DNA from: Gammaproteobacteria bacterium
Lineage (GTDB): Bacteria; Pseudomonadota; Gammaproteobacteria; Eutrophobiales; Eutrophobiaceae
NCBI GenBank assembly: GCA_004356415.1
Contig: SMWN01000019.1
Coordinates: 1 to 6,403, forward strand
Reading direction: 5' to 3'
Length of the DNA stretch: 6,403 bases
Part shown: positions 1-6,142 of the stretch, piece after piece
Layout of the letters: each line of letters opens with the position of its first letter
Numbering within the stretch: position 1 is the first letter of the stretch
The notes under the pieces: model-generated
Database searches by the model: none
The model's input: only the letters and a program-made list of their open reading frames with translations
Told to the model about the DNA's origin: nothing
Position numbers and translations under genes: made by a program

Positions 1-903
1 GGCCAGCCAATCAACTGTGTCCTTGTGCAGGCAAAAACAGAAATATCCCGGGAATTGTATCTGGGATTGGTAGTCGATCGCAGCAGTAGAAAAATTGCCA
101 TTATGGCCTCCAGTGAAGGCGGTATGGATATTGAGGAAGTCGCAGCCAAAAGCCCGGATAAAATTTTCACTTTCATTATCGACCCTGTCATGGGACTGCA
201 AGACTATCAGGCCAGAAGCGTCAGCTATGCATTAGGACTTGATAACAATCAGCAGGGTCAGCTGATTAATCTTCTAAAAGGACTGTATCAATTATTCCTC
301 GATAAAGACCTAAGTCTGATTGAGATCAATCCGCTGATTATTGATAATAAAAACAACCTGCTTTGCCTGGATGCCAAGATATCTGTTGATGACAATGCAC
401 TATATCGGCAGACAAATCTTGAAGAGTGGCGCGACCCTACACAGGAAGATGAAAAGGAAACGATAGCCAAGCGATATGACCTGAATTACATCACACTGAA
501 TGGAAACATTGCCTGTATGGTCAATGGTGCAGGTCTGGCAATGGCAACGATGGACATCATCAAGCTTTACGGTGGAGAACCCGCAAATTTTCTGGATGTC
601 GGTGGAGGTGCAACTGCCGACAGAGTTTATGAGGCTTTTAAATTAATTGTGTCGGATACGAATGTTGAAGCCATTTTAGTGAATATATTTGGTGGTATTG
701 TCCGTTGTGACCTGATCGCTGAAGGAATCATCAAAGCCGTGAAAGAGGTTGGGGTTAAGGTACCTATCGTCGTGCGCCTAGAAGGGACAAATGTTGAACA
801 GGGTAAAGCTATCCTTGCAGAGAGTAAGCTGACCATCACCACCGCAGATGATCTGGCTGATGCTGCAAATAAAGTTGTCGCAGCCGCAAAGGGAGATCAC
901 TGA
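1..903 (+). CDS. sucC: Succinyl-CoA ligase (ADP-forming) beta subunit, C-terminal ~300 residues (5' end outside window)
   Basis: This is the beta subunit of succinyl-CoA synthetase, the cytoplasmic TCA-cycle enzyme that interconverts succinyl-CoA and succinate with formation of a nucleoside triphosphate. The frame is open from base 1 and reads GQPINCVLVQAK, which matches the interior of the ATP-grasp domain. About 88-90 N-terminal residues of a family usually near 388 are therefore missing, and the GTG at 25 is not the real start. Visible motifs, by window codon: the ATP-grasp catalytic/metal segment LIEINPL (Glu108, Asn110), LCLDAK (Asp124), then the ligase domain with CMVNGAGLAMATMDI, GGEPANFLDVGGGA and VNIFGGIVRCDLIA. 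The C-terminus is VVAAAKGDH. The stop TGA (901-903) overlaps the sucD ATG by one base. Nothing is broken in the visible part. Confidence 0.97.
   Translation, partial: GQPINCVLVQAKTEISRELYLGLVVDRSSRKIAIMASSEGGMDIEEVAAKSPDKIFTFIIDPVMGLQDYQARSVSYALGLDNNQQGQLINLLKGLYQLFLDKDLSLIEINPLIIDNKNNLLCLDAKISVDDNALYRQTNLEEWRDPTQEDEKETIAKRYDLNYITLNGNIACMVNGAGLAMATMDIIKLYGGEPANFLDVGGGATADRVYEAFKLIVSDTNVEAILVNIFGGIVRCDLIAEGIIKAVKEVGVKVPIVVRLEGTNVEQGKAILAESKLTITTADDLADAANKVVAAAKGDH
891..896 (+). promoter_or_regulatory. Shine-Dalgarno site of sucD
   Basis: GGGAGA lies inside the last codons of sucC, six bases before the ATG at 903. It is the clearest ribosome binding site in the window. Together with the TGATG stop/start overlap it supports start 903 and translational coupling of sucD to sucC, which fits the 1:1 subunit stoichiometry of the enzyme. 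Confidence 0.65.
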
Positions 904-1772
904 TGGCCATCCTGATAAATAAAGATACCAAGGTTGTTGTGCAGGGTTTCACCGGCAAGCAGGGAACCTTTCATGCTGAACAGGCGATGACCTACGGAAC
1001 CCAAATTGTCGGTGGTGTAACCCCTGATCGGGGGGGGGAAACACATATCAACCGACCTGTCTTTAATACTGTTCATGAAGCTGTCGATCAAACTGGTGCT
1101 GATGCCAGCATGATCATGGTACCACCTACCTTCGCAGCAGAAGCTATTATTGAAGCAGCAGCAGCAGGCATCAGGATCATTATATGCATTACTGAAGGTA
1201 TTCCGGTTCTCGATATGGTTAAAGTTCGTGCCTGCCTGGAGCACTACCCATATTCAAGACTCGTCGGACCGAACTGCCCAGGCGTAATAACCCCCGGGCA
1301 ATGTAAAATTGGCATTATGCCGGGTAATATTCATCAAGCAGGTTGCATTGGTATTGTTTCGCGTTCAGGAACACTGACCTATGAAGCGGTGCATCAAACA
1401 ACGCTTGCTGGACTGGGACAAAGCACCTGTGTTGGTATTGGAGGTGATCCGATACACGGTATGAATTTTATCGACTGCCTAGAGCTATTTGAGAAAGACG
1501 ACGCAACCAGAGGAATAATTATGGTTGGTGAGATTGGAGGGACTGCTGAAGAAGAAGCTGCTGAATTCATTAAGGCAAATGTGAGCAAGCCTGTTGTGGG
1601 TTATATTGCGGGTGTGACAGCACCCCCTGGAAAACGTATGGGACATGCAGGCGCAATCATCTCCGGTGGTAAAGGAACTGCAGATGACAAGTTTGCTGCA
1701 TTAGCGTCTGCGGGCGTTACAACCGTCAAATCCCCGGCAGATTTGGGAAGTGCTATCGCTTCCCGGCTTTAA
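903..1772 (+). CDS. sucD: Succinyl-CoA ligase (ADP-forming) alpha subunit
   Basis: This is the CoA-binding, phosphohistidine-carrying subunit of succinyl-CoA synthetase, partner of the upstream sucC product. The protein is 289 residues, the same length as E. coli SucD. It has an N-terminal CoA-binding Rossmann domain (about 1-125) with VVVQGFTGKQGTFH at 11-24 and ITEGIPVLDM at 96-105. The ligase domain follows, with GPNCPGVITPG (122-132), GIVSRSGTLTYEA (150-162), GIGGDPI (178-184) and GEIGGTAEEEAAEFI (209-223). The active-site histidine that is transiently phosphorylated is His248 in GKRMGHAGAI. The start is fixed by the TGATG overlap with sucC and by GGGAGA at 891-896. An uninterrupted run of nine G residues (1030-1038) encodes Arg43-Gly44-Gly45 and the first base of Glu46 in the conserved TPxxGG segment. 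It is in frame here but is a potential slippage site. Confidence 0.98.
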   Translation: MAILINKDTKVVVQGFTGKQGTFHAEQAMTYGTQIVGGVTPDRGGETHINRPVFNTVHEAVDQTGADASMIMVPPTFAAEAIIEAAAAGIRIIICITEGIPVLDMVKVRACLEHYPYSRLVGPNCPGVITPGQCKIGIMPGNIHQAGCIGIVSRSGTLTYEAVHQTTLAGLGQSTCVGIGGDPIHGMNFIDCLELFEKDDATRGIIMVGEIGGTAEEEAAEFIKANVSKPVVGYIAGVTAPPGKRMGHAGAIISGGKGTADDKFAALASAGVTTVKSPADLGSAIASRL

Positions 1773-1815
1773 TATCAGAAAGTAGTGTCTCTATTATTTA
1801 GAATTATCCATCTTC

Positions 1816-3450
1816 ATGAAGAAAGAAATTCAACTGGCGATTGCACAGATTGATCTGTGTGTAGGAGACATTAAGAGAAACACAATTCAAATCATTGAAA
1901 ATATTGATCGGGCGAAAGATGAACTCCATGCTGATATTATCATTTTCCCTGAGTTAGCAATTACTTCATACCCCCCCGAAGATTTATTACTTAGGCCTGC
2001 GTTACATTTACAAATTAATAAATCATTAAAAAATATATGCAATGCAGCTCACGGCATTGATGTCATCATCGGTTACCCTTTGTTGCTGGAAGACAAGCTG
2101 CACAATAGTTGCAGCCTCGTTCGAGATGGAGAAATAAAAGAGACCTATCATAAACATCTGTTACCAAATTACGGTGTCTTCGATGAGAAAAGATATTTCG
2201 AGCCCGGGAATGAGACAATACTCTTCGATCTTCATGGTGTTCCTACCGCACTAAGTATTTGTGAAGATATATGGGAAGAAAGATCCTGTCAGAAGGCAAA
2301 GGATGCGGGGGCAAAACTGATGATCAATATTAATGCATCACCATATCACTCCGGAAAGGTGCTCATAAGGGAAAAACTCCTCAAATTACGTGCACAAGAA
2401 TCAGGTCTGGACATCATTTACACCAACCTTGTCGGTGGGCAGGATGAACTGGTCTTTGATGGTGACTCAATGGCCGTAAACAACAAAGGAATAATTATAT
2501 TCCGAGCGCCACAATTTTCAGAAGGGCTATATCTTGTCAGTTATTCAGAAACACATAAAGACGGATTCTCTGTTACCAATAACTATATCTACAAGGCATT
2601 ATCCGAGAAAGAAAGCATCTACAATGCACTGGTTCTTGGCGTTAAAGACTACGTATACAAGAATGGTTTCACAGGTGCCATTATAGGACTTTCAGGCGGG
2701 ATTGATTCTGCATTGACTCTCTGTATTGCAGTTGATGCGTTAGGTGCTGATAATGTCGAGGTATTGATAATGCCTTCACAATACACTGCCTCAATGAGTA
2801 ATGAAGACGCACAATGTCAGGCTGAAAATCTTGGCGTGAGTTTCAATATTATTCCTATTGAAAAACCATTTGCAGCATTTAATAAAATTCTTGAATCACG
2901 TTTCAAAAACCTGCCTGCAGATACCACCGAAGAAAATATACAGGCACGTTGCCGGGGGATAGTGCTCATGGCGCTCTCTAATAAAACCGGGGGACTGGTA
3001 CTAACAACAGGTAACAAAAGTGAAATGTCAGTCGGCTATTCAACACTCTACGGAGACATGGCGGGTGGTTTTGCACCCCTGAAAGATATCCCCAAAGTGT
3101 TGGTATTTGAGCTTGCAAACTGGAGAAACGAAAAACAACAGAACATTCCTCAACGTGTCATTGATCGACCTCCCAGTGCTGAACTCAGAGAAGATCAAAA
3201 AGATGAAGATTCTTTGCCTCCCTACGAAGTTCTGGATCCGATACTGGAAAGATATATCGAACGAGATCAGAGTCCGGCTAAAATCATCGAATCGGGTTTC
3301 GATGCTGAAATCGTAAAACAGGTAATTTCACTGGTTGATCGAAATGAATATAAACGTCGCCAAGCCGCACCGGGGGTAAGAATAAGCGAGCGTGCATTCG
3401 GCCGCGATCGCCGCTACCCCATCACCTCTGGTTACACGGAAGAGTCCTGA
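1816..3450 (+). CDS. nadE: Glutamine-dependent NAD+ synthetase (glutaminase-synthetase fusion)
   Basis: This enzyme catalyses the last step of NAD biosynthesis in the cytoplasm: ATP-dependent amidation of deamido-NAD+ using ammonia released from glutamine. The 544-residue protein has the usual two-domain layout. The N-terminal carbon-nitrogen hydrolase (nitrilase-type glutaminase) domain spans about 4-265, with the catalytic triad visible as Glu46 (FPELAITSYPPEDLL), Lys113 (YHKHLLPNYGVFDE) and Cys149 (SICEDIW). The C-terminal ATP-pyrophosphatase domain (about 270-544) carries the P-loop SGGIDS (293-298), LTTGNKSE (396-403), YGDMAGGFAPLKDIPK (412-427) and RPPSAELREDQ (451-461). The start gives MKKEIQLAIAQIDLCVGD, the expected N-terminus, but no convincing Shine-Dalgarno precedes it. 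The gene follows sucD by 43 bases with no terminator visible, so cotranscription with sucCD is inferred. A C7 run sits at 1971-1977. Confidence 0.97.
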   Translation: MKKEIQLAIAQIDLCVGDIKRNTIQIIENIDRAKDELHADIIIFPELAITSYPPEDLLLRPALHLQINKSLKNICNAAHGIDVIIGYPLLLEDKLHNSCSLVRDGEIKETYHKHLLPNYGVFDEKRYFEPGNETILFDLHGVPTALSICEDIWEERSCQKAKDAGAKLMININASPYHSGKVLIREKLLKLRAQESGLDIIYTNLVGGQDELVFDGDSMAVNNKGIIIFRAPQFSEGLYLVSYSETHKDGFSVTNNYIYKALSEKESIYNALVLGVKDYVYKNGFTGAIIGLSGGIDSALTLCIAVDALGADNVEVLIMPSQYTASMSNEDAQCQAENLGVSFNIIPIEKPFAAFNKILESRFKNLPADTTEENIQARCRGIVLMALSNKTGGLVLTTGNKSEMSVGYSTLYGDMAGGFAPLKDIPKVLVFELANWRNEKQQNIPQRVIDRPPSAELREDQKDEDSLPPYEVLDPILERYIERDQSPAKIIESGFDAEIVKQVISLVDRNEYKRRQAAPGVRISERAFGRDRRYPITSGYTEES

Positions 3451-3482
3451 GAGATTAAAACTTTACTGAATCAGTATCTCTC
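3449..3482. repeat. Two nested inverted repeats at the nadE/bamD convergent junction
   Basis: An outer pair GAGAGAT (3449-3455) / ATCTCTC (3476-3482) encloses a smaller hairpin, TACTG-AAT-CAGTA (3464-3476), which spans the bamD stop codon. The two share base 3476, so they cannot both form completely. They cover the 12-base gap between the converging genes. Neither is followed by a U-tract on either strand, so a classical intrinsic terminator is not supported. A weak bidirectional transcript-end structure is possible. Confidence 0.25.
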
Positions 3483-4236
3483 TGACTTCATATAAGCCGG
3501 GATGATTCGGATAATTTAATTCCAGCACTCGAAGTGCGTCAGTAGACAATTCTGTCAGCTCCATCACCTTGTAAGCTTTTGCCATAATCACTAGAGCATC
3601 GGGTATCGAGGGTGTGCGTGGGTATCTTTCAACCACATAACGGGCTCTATTGGCTGCTGCAACAAACGCACCTCGACGCATATAGTAATGTGCGACGTGA
3701 ATCTCGTGTTCAGCCAAAATATTCCTCAGATATGTCATCCTTAATTTGGCATCTTCAGCATATTGGCTGTCTGGATAACGCTTGACCAGTTCTGAGAAAT
3801 CCTCAAACGCCCGCAAGGATGAAGCAGGATCGCGCTGAGACTCATCCAATGAAATTATCCTCTCGGTGAAGCCTTTACCACGTTGGACATTCGTCAGGCC
3901 CTTAAGATAGTAGGCATAATCAACGTGGGCATTTTGAGGATAAAGTTTAATAAAACGCTCCGCTGTTGATATTGCTGCGTCAGGTTCATCATTTTTGTGA
4001 TACGCATAAGCCAAATCCAGTATCGCCTGTTGTCCGTAGGTACCAAATGGAAATCTGGCTTCCAACTTTTCATAAAGCTCTACTGCTTTGTCATAACTGC
4101 CGGCATCAAGTGCACCTCGTGCTTCAGCATACAGTCTTTCTGCTGGCCACTTTTCAGTTAGATCCTCCTTTTCTTCAAAGTAGGAACAAGCCGAAAGTGC
4201 AAGAATAGTAAGAAAAGATGCAATCGTTTTTTTCAT
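3463..4236 (-). CDS. bamD: Outer membrane protein assembly factor BamD (ComL/YfiO lipoprotein)
   Basis: BamD is the essential lipoprotein of the BAM complex, anchored on the periplasmic face of the outer membrane. It works with BamA to fold and insert beta-barrel proteins. The 257-residue protein starts with a lipoprotein signal: Lys2-Lys3, a hydrophobic stretch 5-16 and the lipobox LSAC with lipidated Cys17. Ser18 at the +2 position is compatible with outer-membrane sorting. The rest is tetratricopeptide-like helical pairs, for example RLYAEARGALDAGSYDKAVE (34-53), AILDLAYAYHKNDEPDAAIS (71-90), YAYYLKGL (107-114), a unit at about 138-170, and HYYMRRGAFVAAANRARYVV (183-202). E. coli BamD is about 245 residues. 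The start is chosen by the signal peptide; its ribosome binding site is weak. It is divergent from rluD and converges on nadE. The EIHVAHYYMRRGA segment resembles non-enteric gammaproteobacterial BamD more than the E. coli protein (from memory, not a search). Confidence 0.96.
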   Translation of the reverse strand: MKKTIASFLTILALSACSYFEEKEDLTEKWPAERLYAEARGALDAGSYDKAVELYEKLEARFPFGTYGQQAILDLAYAYHKNDEPDAAISTAERFIKLYPQNAHVDYAYYLKGLTNVQRGKGFTERIISLDESQRDPASSLRAFEDFSELVKRYPDSQYAEDAKLRMTYLRNILAEHEIHVAHYYMRRGAFVAAANRARYVVERYPRTPSIPDALVIMAKAYKVMELTELSTDALRVLELNYPNHPGLYEVREILIQ

Positions 4237-4282
4237 GCGCTGAAGACTATCTTAATCTGCCAAACAGGGCAAAAAATTAGCG

Positions 4283-4311
4283 TTAATTTATGTAGGTTTA
4301 CTACATAATAT
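4283..4311 (+). promoter_or_regulatory. Possible weak sigma70-type promoter for rluD-pgeF
   Basis: TTAATT (4283-4288; 3 of 6 to TTGACA) and TAATAT (4306-4311; 4 of 6 to TATAAT) are separated by 17 bases. CATAAT at 4304-4309 is an alternative -10. If used, transcription would begin near 4318, giving a leader of about 25 bases before the rluD ATG. The dyad at 4288-4308 would then lie across the spacer and -10 region. The match is modest in A+T-rich DNA, so this is a suggestion only. Confidence 0.22.
4288..4308. promoter_or_regulatory. Perfect 8-bp inverted repeat with 5-base spacer (candidate operator)
   Basis: The left arm TTATGTAG (4288-4295) and right arm CTACATAA (4301-4308) are exact reverse complements around the spacer GTTTA. 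The pairing stops at both ends (4287/4309 mismatch), giving a 21-base dyad. It is centred at 4298, about 62 bases upstream of the bamD start and 44 upstream of the rluD start. The size and symmetry resemble binding sites of dimeric helix-turn-helix repressors. As RNA it could form an 8-bp hairpin, but no U-tract follows directly. I do not recognise the sequence as a known regulator's box. Confidence 0.4.
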
Positions 4312-4345
4312 GGATAACAACATTACCCTTTCAAAAAAAAGATGA
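4310..4345 (+). other. 11-codon mini-ORF overlapping the rluD start (possible leader peptide)
   Basis: ATG at 4310 opens a frame reading MDNNITLSKKR and stopping at TGA 4343-4345, which overlaps the rluD ATG (4342-4344) in an ATGA junction. The two lysine codons lie in the A8 tract (4333-4340). A weak AGGT (4294-4297) sits 12 bases upstream, too far for a good ribosome site. Such an arrangement could feed ribosomes to rluD, which lacks its own Shine-Dalgarno, but chance is a fair explanation for so short a frame. If transcription starts near 4318 it would not be translated at all. Confidence 0.13.
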
Positions 4346-5295
4346 GTGAATGGTTACAAATTGATACTGTTATTCCCGATGAAATGTCCGGGAAACGACT
4401 TGATCAGGCATTGGCGGTTCTCCTGCCTGAGCATTCCCGTGCCAGACTACAGGGCTGGATACGTAATGGCTTTGTACAAATTGACAAAAAACCAATGCGG
4501 CCACGTGACAAGGTTCGAGGTGGAGAGCAGGTTGAAATACGGGCAAAGATCGAGCCACAAAATTCAGCTTCTCCGGAAGATATACCACTGGAAATCGTTT
4601 TTGAAGATGAACATTTAATCATAATTAACAAGCCAGCAGGTCTGATAGTGCATCCAGGTGCAGGCAATCCGCAACATACCCTGATGAATGCCTTATTGCA
4701 CCATGATCAACAACTAGAACAAGTCTCCCGTGCGGGAATTGTTCACCGCTTGGATAAAGATACTACCGGATTATTGGTCATTGCGCGGACGCCACAAAGC
4801 CATACGTACCTTGTTGAGCAGTTACAAACATGCAACATTCACCGAGAATACGAGACCATTGTCAACGGCATCATGACTGCTGGGGGAACTATTGAACAAC
4901 CCATTGGACGACACCCTAAACATCGCACCAGAATGGCCGTTGTGAAAAATGGTCGTCCGGCGACGACGCATTATCGCATCATAAAAAAATACAGACACCA
5001 CACCCATTTACAGGTCAATCTGGAAACCGGCAGGACGCATCAAATTCGCGTACATTTAACATGGTACCACTACCCTATCATTGGTGATCCTGTGTATGGC
5101 ACTATGAAAAAATTGGCGAAAGGCATGGATCCAAACCTTGCAAACATTATCACTGCCTTCCCGAGACAGGCACTGCACGCACGTGCGATTAAACTGGTTC
5201 ATCCACAAAGCGATGAATTGATGGAATGGAAAGCCCCGATACCGGAAGACATGGTAGCACTTATCAATGCCCTTGAAGCTGATAGAAAACAGTAA
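4342..5295 (+). CDS. rluD: 23S rRNA pseudouridine(1911/1915/1917) synthase
   Basis: RluD isomerises uridines of helix 69 in 23S rRNA (1911, 1915, 1917 in E. coli numbering) and is important for ribosome assembly. The 317-residue protein has an N-terminal S4 RNA-binding domain (about 17-70, GKRLDQALAVLLPEHSRARLQGWI) and then the RsuA/RluA-type catalytic domain. Motifs there include INKPAGLIVHPGAGN (95-109), HRLDKDTTGLLV (135-146) with catalytic Asp138, HYRI (210-213) and LETGRTHQIRVHL (227-239). GDPVYG and RQALHA follow near the C-terminus. The start at 4342 puts the first GKRLD motif the same distance from Met as in E. coli RluD (GQRLD), so it is probably right, although only A8-G precedes it instead of a ribosome binding site. 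The stop overlaps the pgeF start in TAATG. RluC is the main paralogue to exclude; the HPGAGN motif, the end MEWKAPIPEDM and the bamD/pgeF neighbours favour RluD. Confidence 0.95.
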   Translation: MSEWLQIDTVIPDEMSGKRLDQALAVLLPEHSRARLQGWIRNGFVQIDKKPMRPRDKVRGGEQVEIRAKIEPQNSASPEDIPLEIVFEDEHLIIINKPAGLIVHPGAGNPQHTLMNALLHHDQQLEQVSRAGIVHRLDKDTTGLLVIARTPQSHTYLVEQLQTCNIHREYETIVNGIMTAGGTIEQPIGRHPKHRTRMAVVKNGRPATTHYRIIKKYRHHTHLQVNLETGRTHQIRVHLTWYHYPIIGDPVYGTMKKLAKGMDPNLANIITAFPRQALHARAIKLVHPQSDELMEWKAPIPEDMVALINALEADRKQ

Positions 5296-6074
5296 TGAAC
5301 AATAATCAAGCAGAAATGAAATGGTTGGCTGCCAACTGGCATGCCCCATCGCACATCCATGCCGGGACCACTATGCGATATGGCGGGATGAGTACAGCTC
5401 CTGATCATCAGCTCAACCTCGGGATGCATGTCAAGGATGGGCATAATAGTGTTTTAAAAAATAGACAACGCCTGTCCCGATATTTAAAGTTACCCGCCGA
5501 ACCTGTCTGGCTTAATCAGGTTCATGGAAATAGTATCATTCAGATTGATTCCCAAGTAGATTTAGAGATCACTGATAAAACTGCGGATGGCAGTTATTCA
5601 AGAGAAGCAAATAAAGTTTGTGTTGTCACGACCGCAGACTGCCTGCCTCTATTGTTATGTGATGATGAAGGAGCACAAATTGCGGCGATTCATATTGGAT
5701 GGCGAGGCTTTAGTAAAAATATCATTTCTGTCGCGCTTGAAAAATTTGCCTGTGCCCATGACAAACTTATGGCCTGGCTTGGACCGTGTATTAGCGCAGA
5801 TCACTATGAAATAGATGCAACTGTTTTTAATGCTAGCAAGAAAATATTTGCGGGTGCTGAAGAATGTTTTATTGAAACATGCATGGGACATTGGTTGATG
5901 GATCTAAAACTATTGGTAAGCAAGCAATTGATCACTCTGGAGGTAGGGCATATTTATACCAGTCCTTATTGTACGTATTCTGACCAAACACGTTTTTTTT
6001 CCCATCGTCGGGATGGAACTACCCGACGCATGGCAAGCCTGATTTGGATAGATAGTCAATCCAACATGGGCTAA
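5295..6074 (+). CDS. pgeF: Peptidoglycan editing factor PgeF (YfiH family, multicopper polyphenol oxidase/laccase domain)
   Basis: In E. coli, PgeF (YfiH) helps remove L-serine misincorporated in place of L-alanine at position 1 of the peptidoglycan stem peptide. Family members have also been described as laccase-like or purine-nucleoside-active enzymes, so the in vivo substrate here is inferred. The 259-residue protein shows the family's metal-site residues: His77 in WLNQVHG, Cys116 in TTADCLPLLLCD and His133 in AIHIGWRGFSK. It also has WLGPCISADHYEI (161-173) and the C-terminal signature YCTYSDQTRFFSHRRDGTTRRMASLIW (225-251). The start ATG overlaps the rluD stop (TAATG), implying coupling. 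It gives a somewhat longer N-terminus than E. coli YfiH (243 residues), and Met8 is an alternative start. A T8 run at 5993-6000 encodes part of Arg-Phe-Phe. In many gammaproteobacteria clpB follows this gene; here a dehydrogenase gene does. Confidence 0.93.
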   Translation: MNNNQAEMKWLAANWHAPSHIHAGTTMRYGGMSTAPDHQLNLGMHVKDGHNSVLKNRQRLSRYLKLPAEPVWLNQVHGNSIIQIDSQVDLEITDKTADGSYSREANKVCVVTTADCLPLLLCDDEGAQIAAIHIGWRGFSKNIISVALEKFACAHDKLMAWLGPCISADHYEIDATVFNASKKIFAGAEECFIETCMGHWLMDLKLLVSKQLITLEVGHIYTSPYCTYSDQTRFFSHRRDGTTRRMASLIWIDSQSNMG

Positions 6075-6142
6075 GCTTGGAAATGAAATAAAGAACAACT
6101 GGCTTTTCCGTATAACATCAACAAGTAAAGAGAAAATCAGTC
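6075..6142 (+). promoter_or_regulatory. pgeF-dehydrogenase gap with a possible -10 element
   Basis: This 68-base gap shows no clear terminator for rluD-pgeF. TATAAC at 6111-6116 matches the -10 consensus at five of six positions and would place a start near 6122, about 20 bases before the dehydrogenase ATG. No good -35 hexamer lies 16-18 bases upstream; TTGGAA at 6077-6082 is too far away. An AAGAGA (6129-6134) before the ATG is a weak ribosome-site candidate. The downstream gene probably has its own promoter, but read-through is possible. Confidence 0.22.

Larger units (their letters stand above)
4237..4341. other. Divergent bamD/rluD regulatory interval (105 bases)
   Basis: This A+T-rich interval must hold the start signals for both divergent genes. 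What can be seen in it is one strong dyad (4288-4308), a modest sigma70-like match for rluD, an 11-codon mini-ORF and an A8 tract just before the rluD ATG. On the bamD strand I found no convincing -35/-10 pair. The best -10-like hexamer there is TAAGAT (complement of 4249-4254), which lacks a properly spaced -35. Confidence 0.6.

Noticed and set aside
25..903. GTG at 25 as the start of a short sucC
   Set aside because: The frame is open to base 1 and the eight codons before it match the SucC interior, so the gene simply begins outside the window.
897..1244. 115-codon antisense frame over the start of sucD
   Set aside because: It has no recognisable protein and lies entirely opposite the conserved SucD coding sequence, so it is a shadow frame.
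1773..1815. Possible terminator or promoter between sucD and nadE
   Set aside because: I found no stable inverted repeat with a T-run and no spaced -35/-10 pair in these 43 bases.
4346..4618. 90-codon frame overlapping the rluD start in another frame
   Set aside because: It sits wholly inside the RluD S4-domain coding region, resembles no family and begins with GTG; a shadow of rluD.
5056..5444. Antisense frames across the rluD/pgeF junction
   Set aside because: Both are opposite conserved coding sequence and show no domain, signal peptide or start context that supports a gene.
6071..6110. Intrinsic terminator after pgeF
   Set aside because: GGAAA (6079-6083) and TTTCC (6105-6109) could pair over only 5 bp with a 21-base loop and no following T-tract, which is too weak.
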